The notes under the pieces: model-generated
What the model was told of the DNA's origin: nothing
Seen by the model: only the letters and a program-made list of their open reading frames with translations
Databases searched by the model: none
In this document: piece after piece, positions 58,490 to 64,000 of the stretch
How the letters are laid out: each line of letters opens with the position of its first letter
Numbering within the stretch: position 1 is the stretch's first letter
Position numbers and translations under genes: made by a program
Assembly: GCF_004564275.1 (NCBI RefSeq)
Contig: NZ_SPDV01000001.1
Location: 124,001 to 188,000, forward strand
DNA: 64,000 nucleotides
Direction of reading: 5' to 3'
Source: Sphingomonas parva (ex Maeng et al. 2020)
GTDB taxonomy: Bacteria > Pseudomonadota > Alphaproteobacteria > Sphingomonadales > Sphingomonadaceae

Positions 58490-59128
58490 ATGACCGACTT
58501 CGACGCGCTGATCGATGGCTACAGGCGATTCCGGGGTACCGGCTGGAGTCGCGAACGCGACCGCTGGTCGGAGCTCGCCGTCGGCCAGAGCCCCAAGGTG
58601 ATGGTGATCGCCTGCTCCGACAGCCGGGTCGATCCCGCGCAGATCTTCGATGCGCGACCGGGCGAGATGTTCGTGGTCCGCAACGTCGCCGCCCTCGTCC
58701 CGCCGATGGAGCTGGGCGGCTGTCACCACGGCGTCTCGGCCGCGCTCGAGTTCGCCGTCACCCAGCTGCAGGTCGAGGAAGTGATCGTGATGGGTCACGG
58801 CTTCTGCGGCGGCTGCGCGGCGGCCCTCACCGGCCAGTTCGACGACGCCCCGCATGGCGCCGGCCATTATATCGCCGACTGGATCCAGCTCCTCGAGCCC
58901 GCCCGGGACCGGGTGCGGCAAGAGCACGGCGGCGAGCTCGACCGCAAGGCCTTCCAGGCGATGGAGATGGAAGGCGTGAAGGTGTCGCTCGACAATTTGC
59001 GCACCGTCCCTTGGGTCAGCGAGCGCGAGGCGGACGGCCGCCTGAAGCTGCGCGGCGCCTTCTTCGCGATCAGCGACGGCATCCTCTATCTGCTCGACGA
59101 GGAAAGCGGGCGCTTCTCCGCGGCCTGA
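58490..59128 (+). CDS. Beta-class carbonic anhydrase
   Basis: The enzyme interconverts CO2 and bicarbonate. The 212-residue protein has the zinc ligands CSDSR (Cys, with the Asp/Arg dyad), H in MGHGFCGG and C in GFCGGC, the type of arrangement used by beta carbonic anhydrases. RNVAALVPP and [24 protein letters not shown] are also typical. GGAGAGACC lies just before the ATG. It is convergent with the APC permease gene. Confidence 0.95.
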   Translation: MTDFDALIDGYRRFRGTGWSRERDRWSELAVGQSPKVMVIACSDSRVDPAQIFDARPGEMFVVRNVAALVPPMELGGCHHGVSAALEFAVTQLQVEEVIVMGHGFCGGCAAALTGQFDDAPHGAGHYIADWIQLLEPARDRVRQEHGGELDRKAFQAMEMEGVKVSLDNLRTVPWVSEREADGRLKLRGAFFAISDGILYLLDEESGRFSAA

Positions 59129-59144
59129 CCGCCTCGGCGACCCC

Positions 59145-60566
59145 TCACCGCGCCGGGGCGCCTGCCCCGGCGACACTCCTCCGGGCGCCGTAGAGCAGGT
59201 AGAAGACGATACCGCCGGCGTTCCAGAGCAGGAAATAGAGCTGGGTCTTCGCGGGGAGGCTCGCGAACAGGTACAGACATCCTCCGATCGCGCCGAGACC
59301 GACCACCCACGGCAGCGGCGTGCGGAACTTGCGCGGTGCGTCGGGCGCGCGCCTGCGCATGATCAGCATGCAGACCGAGACGGCGACGAATGCCGCCAGC
59401 GTCCCGGCGTTGGCCAGCGCGGCGATTTCGGCGAGCGGGAAGATGCCGGCGATCAGCCCGACGATCACCGCCGTGAACAGGGTGATCCGCACCGGCGTGC
59501 CGCGTTTCGAGACACGGGCAAGGCCGGCCGGCAGCAGCCGGTCGCGGGCCATCACGAAGAAGATCCGGCTCTGACCGTAGAAGAAGGCGAGGATCACGGT
59601 CGGCAGGGCGATCACCGCGGAGGCGGCGAGATAGCGCGCCGCCCCAATCTGGCCGAGCTCGCGCAGGATCAGCGCCAGCGGCTCGGGGCTGTTGGCGAAG
59701 CGGGTGTAGGAAATGGCGCCGATCGCGGCCGCGGCGACCGCCATGTAGATGAGCACGCACGCCAGCATTGAGCCGACGATGCCGATCGCGAGGTCTCGGC
59801 CCGGATTGCGCGCCTCCTCTGCCGCGGTCGCGATCGCGTCGAAGCCGTAGAAAGCGAAGAAGATGATCGCGGCAGCCGCCATCACGCCGCGCTCGACACC
59901 GTCGGGCGACACCTGCTTCGGGAAGCCGTGGGGCATGAACGGATCGAAATTGGCCGGATCGAAATACGGCAGGGTCACCGCGACGAAGACGATCAGGGCG
60001 ATGACCTTCACCACCACCAGCAGGGCATTGAGCGTCGCGCTCTCGCGCGTGCCGTAGATGAGCAGCCCGGCGACGACGGCGATGATGAACACGGCGGGGA
60101 GATTGACGAGGCCGCCGAGTTCGGGTCCGTTGGCGAGGACATCGGGGATGGCGAAGGCAGTTCCGGAGAGGAAGCCCGAGGCATAGCCGGACCAGCCGAC
60201 GGCGACCGCGCTCACCACCAGCGAATATTCGAGAATCAGGCTCCAGCCGACGATCCAGGCGATCAGCTCGCCAATCACGACGTAGGAATAGGTGTAGGCG
60301 CTGCCGGACGCCGGGATCATCGTCGCCATCTCGGCATAAGCGAGCGCGGCGCAGGCGCAGATCAGGCCCGCGATCGCGAAGGAGAGGATCACCGATGGAC
60401 CGGCCTTGTCGGCGCCCACGCCGATCAGGGTGAGAATGCCGGTGCCGACGATCGCCCCGACGCCGAGGGCGACGAGGTGCGGCCAGCCGAGGCTGCGCGT
60501 CAGGCGGTGCTCGGGCGCGAGCTCGTCATCGGCGAGCACCGCCTTTTTCGCGTTCCAGTTCTTCAC
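59145..60566 (-). CDS. APC-family amino acid permease
   Basis: The 473-residue membrane protein has about 12 hydrophobic segments. Family features are [69 protein letters not shown] and [28 protein letters not shown]. This is most like the cationic amino acid transporter (CAT/YfnA) branch of the APC superfamily. GTG start with GGAGAGGGAG upstream. Substrate is not predictable beyond amino acid. Confidence 0.93.
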   Translation of the reverse strand: MKNWNAKKAVLADDELAPEHRLTRSLGWPHLVALGVGAIVGTGILTLIGVGADKAGPSVILSFAIAGLICACAALAYAEMATMIPASGSAYTYSYVVIGELIAWIVGWSLILEYSLVVSAVAVGWSGYASGFLSGTAFAIPDVLANGPELGGLVNLPAVFIIAVVAGLLIYGTRESATLNALLVVVKVIALIVFVAVTLPYFDPANFDPFMPHGFPKQVSPDGVERGVMAAAAIIFFAFYGFDAIATAAEEARNPGRDLAIGIVGSMLACVLIYMAVAAAAIGAISYTRFANSPEPLALILRELGQIGAARYLAASAVIALPTVILAFFYGQSRIFFVMARDRLLPAGLARVSKRGTPVRITLFTAVIVGLIAGIFPLAEIAALANAGTLAAFVAVSVCMLIMRRRAPDAPRKFRTPLPWVVGLGAIGGCLYLFASLPAKTQLYFLLWNAGGIVFYLLYGARRSVAGAGAPAR

Positions 60567-60687
60567 CCCGCTCCCTCTCCCCTCATTCGTTGCGGCGACT
60601 CAACCACGGGCGCGTGCCTTTGTGAAGGTGCGGCGGTTGCAAAGCCGCGCCTTTGGGTGCCACAACGGCGCGATGGAGAGGACGACG

Positions 60688-61014
60688 ATGAAGCTGCCGG
60701 CGCTTCTGATGATGGCCGTTCTCGCGGGCTGCACGGCGCAGGTCACGCACCCGACGAAGAGCGTGGCGGAGATGCAGGTCGATATCGACCAGTGCACCGA
60801 TCACGCGAGCCGCAAATATTGGATGGATCCGGTCGCCGCCCTCTACAACGCCTACGATTGCCTCGAGGCGATGGGCTATCAGCGCAGCCACAAGGATCTA
60901 GCCGCACGAGTCGAGCAGGCGATCGAGGGCACCGGGCCGCGGACTGAGGCCGAGGCGCAGCCCAAGGCACCGCCGGGACCATGCCGGGTTCCCTGCACCA
61001 GGCCGCGCAGCTGA
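60688..61014 (+). CDS. Small hypothetical lipoprotein
   Basis: The 108-residue protein has a lipoprotein signal (MKLPALLMMAVLAGC, lipobox LAGC). The mature part has Cys in DQCTDHA and YDCLEAMGY and a Pro/Cys-rich tail (PPGPCRVPCTRPRS). The ATG at 60688 has GGAGAGG 6 bases before it, favoured over an in-frame ATG at 60673. No family recognised; such short Sphingomonas lipoproteins are usually unannotated. Confidence 0.72.
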   Translation: MKLPALLMMAVLAGCTAQVTHPTKSVAEMQVDIDQCTDHASRKYWMDPVAALYNAYDCLEAMGYQRSHKDLAARVEQAIEGTGPRTEAEAQPKAPPGPCRVPCTRPRS

Positions 61015-61087
61015 CACCCCGCACGGGCTCGCTCCCCCGCACGCCGGGCCTGGCCGAAATGCCTGTTCCGCGCCGCACGGCGCCGGG

Positions 61088-61747
61088 TCAGTAGATGTAG
61101 CCCTGACGCTCCAGGAACTCGCGCTCCTCACTGGGGGCGCTCCGCTGGGTCGGCCGTTTCGAACGGTGCGGCTTCGTCGCGGCCGAGCCGGTCTGCGCCG
61201 GGCGCTGCGTTGCACCGGCCGGCGGCAGTGCGACAGCTGCCGGCGCCTCGGCTACAGGCGCTGGCGCTTCGTTGCGCACGACCGCCGCAGGGGTGAAGAA
61301 GATCTCCTCCGCCTCGTCGGCGCCGAACCCGGGCGTCGGCGCGCCGATCTCCGCTGCGGCGGTCTGCACGGCCGCCTGCAAGGCGGGTGAGGCCTGCTTG
61401 CTGGGTCCGACGGTGACCAGCATTACGCCGCCGAGCACCGCCGCGGTCGCCCAGCCGGTCCAGCCGAAGATCCCGGTGTGGTGCTGGGCGATCTCCGCCG
61501 GTGCGTAGCGCGCGAGCAGCATTTCCTGCTGCCGCTCCCACTCCCGCCGGTCGTAGGCCGCGCGGCGCTCGGGCTCGCGAAGAGTCGCGAACGCGGCGTT
61601 GATCTCGGCGGCATCGGCGGCGTGATCCCCGCCTCCCTGGTCGGGATGGTACTTCTTCATCAGCGCGCGATAGGCTGCCTCGATCACCACCGGCTCGGCA
61701 TCGGGCGAGACGTTGAGGATGTTGTAGAGACTGCGGTGCGCGGCCAT
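61088..61747 (-). CDS. J-domain protein with transmembrane helix
   Basis: The 219-residue protein starts with a J domain (residues about 5-66: SLYNILNVSPDAEPVVIEAAYRALMKKYHPDQGGGDHA, HPD motif present), a short charged helix, one transmembrane helix (about 103-118, GWATAAVLGGVMLVTVG), and an Ala/Pro-rich tail. It should stimulate DnaK at the membrane; no client is evident. It is not DnaJ itself: there is no Gly/Phe or zinc-finger region. The ATG at 61747 (MAAHRSLYN) fits the domain start. Confidence 0.88.
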   Translation of the reverse strand: MAAHRSLYNILNVSPDAEPVVIEAAYRALMKKYHPDQGGGDHAADAAEINAAFATLREPERRAAYDRREWERQQEMLLARYAPAEIAQHHTGIFGWTGWATAAVLGGVMLVTVGPSKQASPALQAAVQTAAAEIGAPTPGFGADEAEEIFFTPAAVVRNEAPAPVAEAPAAVALPPAGATQRPAQTGSAATKPHRSKRPTQRSAPSEEREFLERQGYIY

Positions 61748-61835
61748 CAGTTCTTTCTGCCGCAGAATTCGGCCAAGTGCCAGCCTCTTGTGCGCACCGG
61801 CCAGCCTCCGTCGGGTGCCGGCCAAACCATGCCGG

Positions 61836-62357
61836 TCAATGACCCGCGGAGACGCCGCTTGCGCGACGCGAGACATATTTGCGAGTGAGGTCCGGCAGGC
61901 TGTCCTGGACCCAGGCCGCCATCGCGATCTCCTCCTGCAGCGTCTCGCGCAGCAGGGCCGTCGCGGTGGGGAAGGATCCGGCCTCGCCCAGCGCGATCAG
62001 CGAGGTGTAGCTCGCGATCTCGTAATTCTCGAAAGCGGCGTTGACGAAGTGGTTCTTGAGCACTTCGTCCGCCGCCATGACGTGCCCCATCGCGGCAAGA
62101 TTGCCGAGAAAGGACAAGGCCATGTCCTTCAGGCTCGATCCCTGCTCGCCGAGGGAAGCGAGGATGTCGTCGAGGCGTCGGATCTGACTCTCGGTTTCGA
62201 TCCGGTGCGCCCGCAGCCGCTCGGAGATCTCCGGGTAATGCACGAGCCGGTCGAGCTGGCGGTCGAGAAGCGAGAGCGCCTGCTGCTCGACGGCGTGAAC
62301 GTTCTGGAGCCCGGTGACGAAGATCATCCGGACGTGGCTGGAAGACGTGCTGGCCAT
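61836..62357 (-). CDS. Ferritin-like DUF892 (YciE/YciF type) protein
   Basis: The 173-residue all-helical protein resembles the DUF892/YciF family: FVTGLQNVHAVEQQALSLLDRQLDRLVHYPEISERLRAHRIETESQIRRLDDIL, AFENYEIASYTSLIALGEAG and LRETLQEEIAMAAWV. It carries Glu/His positions of a ferritin-type metal site (ENYE, EE). Members respond to stress; their function is unproven. The ATG at 62357 has GGAG 8 bases upstream. Confidence 0.87.
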   Translation of the reverse strand: MASTSSSHVRMIFVTGLQNVHAVEQQALSLLDRQLDRLVHYPEISERLRAHRIETESQIRRLDDILASLGEQGSSLKDMALSFLGNLAAMGHVMAADEVLKNHFVNAAFENYEIASYTSLIALGEAGSFPTATALLRETLQEEIAMAAWVQDSLPDLTRKYVSRRASGVSAGH

Positions 62358-62439
62358 GTCGACACTCCGCAAGATGCGTCGAGTTCAACACCGCCGGGAC
62401 GTTCCCGATCCCGCGACACGCACCGGGTGCGCAGCGGGC

Positions 62440-62462
62440 GGGGCACGCGATCGGCGTGCCCC
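62440..62462 (-). terminator. Possible terminator hairpin after ettA
   Basis: A perfect 9-bp stem GGGGCACGC/GCGTGCCCC with a 5-nt loop begins 8 bases after the ettA stop on the minus strand. No T-run follows, so termination efficiency is uncertain. Confidence 0.4.
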
Positions 62463-62470
62463 GGCCCGGC

Positions 62471-64000
<1,530 letters not shown>

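Noticed and set aside
61088-61747. DnaJ
   Set aside because: Only the J domain is present; Gly/Phe-rich, zinc-finger and C-terminal substrate domains are missing.

Overview
The window is 64 kb of contiguous, high-GC, densely coding chromosome from an alphaproteobacterium, most likely a Sphingomonadales member (Sphingomonas or a close relative). The evidence is the order dusB-ntrY-ntrX-hfq-hflX, a fused ispDF, a tandem-domain Hfq, beta-class GST and CaiB/GcdH genes, a TonB-receptor-like gene, and many GTG/TTG starts with 4-nt stop/start overlaps. No phage, transposase, rRNA or CRISPR array is visible. Two tRNAs (Asn-GTT, Ser-TGA) lie on the minus strand. Both window edges cut genes: pdhB on the left and ettA on the right.

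Layout. 1-9 kb: end of pdhB, a short squalene/phytoene-synthase-like protein, an EF-hand protein, a GFA-family protein, secA, a hemerythrin-domain protein, tRNA-Asn, nadK and an EAL-type c-di-GMP protein coupled to a small protein. 9-19 kb: an unknown membrane protein, then sdhE-mfd facing recG, tyrS, and a DOMON-like/NamZ (DUF1343) pair. 19.1-23.1 kb: an accessory locus with a 51-aa peptide, a TPR/2OG-Fe(II) oxygenase, an HprK-like kinase, a PqqD-family protein and a GT8 glycosyltransferase. It looks like a compact RiPP-type peptide-modification locus without a lasso cyclase or protease. 23-34 kb: a CoxE-type VWA protein, a soluble MCP-like protein, Pit phosphate transporter with its DUF47 partner, Nudix, DoxX, a LysR regulator divergent from a GST, a glutarate pair (CoA-transferase and glutaryl-CoA dehydrogenase), and a secreted HExxH/TPR protein. 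34-42 kb: MltB-like transglycosylase, dacA, then tmk-holB-metG-tatD-MBL hydrolase-membrane aspartic protease in one tightly packed direction.

42.3-44 kb holds a two-gene RNA-repair module: an RNA ligase and a HAD phosphatase/P-loop kinase fusion, divergent from mazG. 45-48 kb has a secreted protein and a TonB-receptor-like outer membrane protein. 48-55 kb is the minus-strand block dusB-ntrY-ntrX-hfq(tandem)-hflX. 54.8-57 kb has ispDF, a small secreted protein and cinA/pncC on plus, facing coq10-like and lipA on minus. 58.5-64 kb has beta-carbonic anhydrase, an APC permease, a small lipoprotein, a J-domain membrane protein, a ferritin-like DUF892 protein and ettA.

Most genes are housekeeping. 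The parts most worth a second look are the 19-23 kb peptide-modification locus, the RNA ligase/HAD-kinase pair, the double-Hfq protein with a possibly CTG-initiated hflX, and a hairpin that pairs perfectly with the Shine-Dalgarno of the HExxH/TPR gene.
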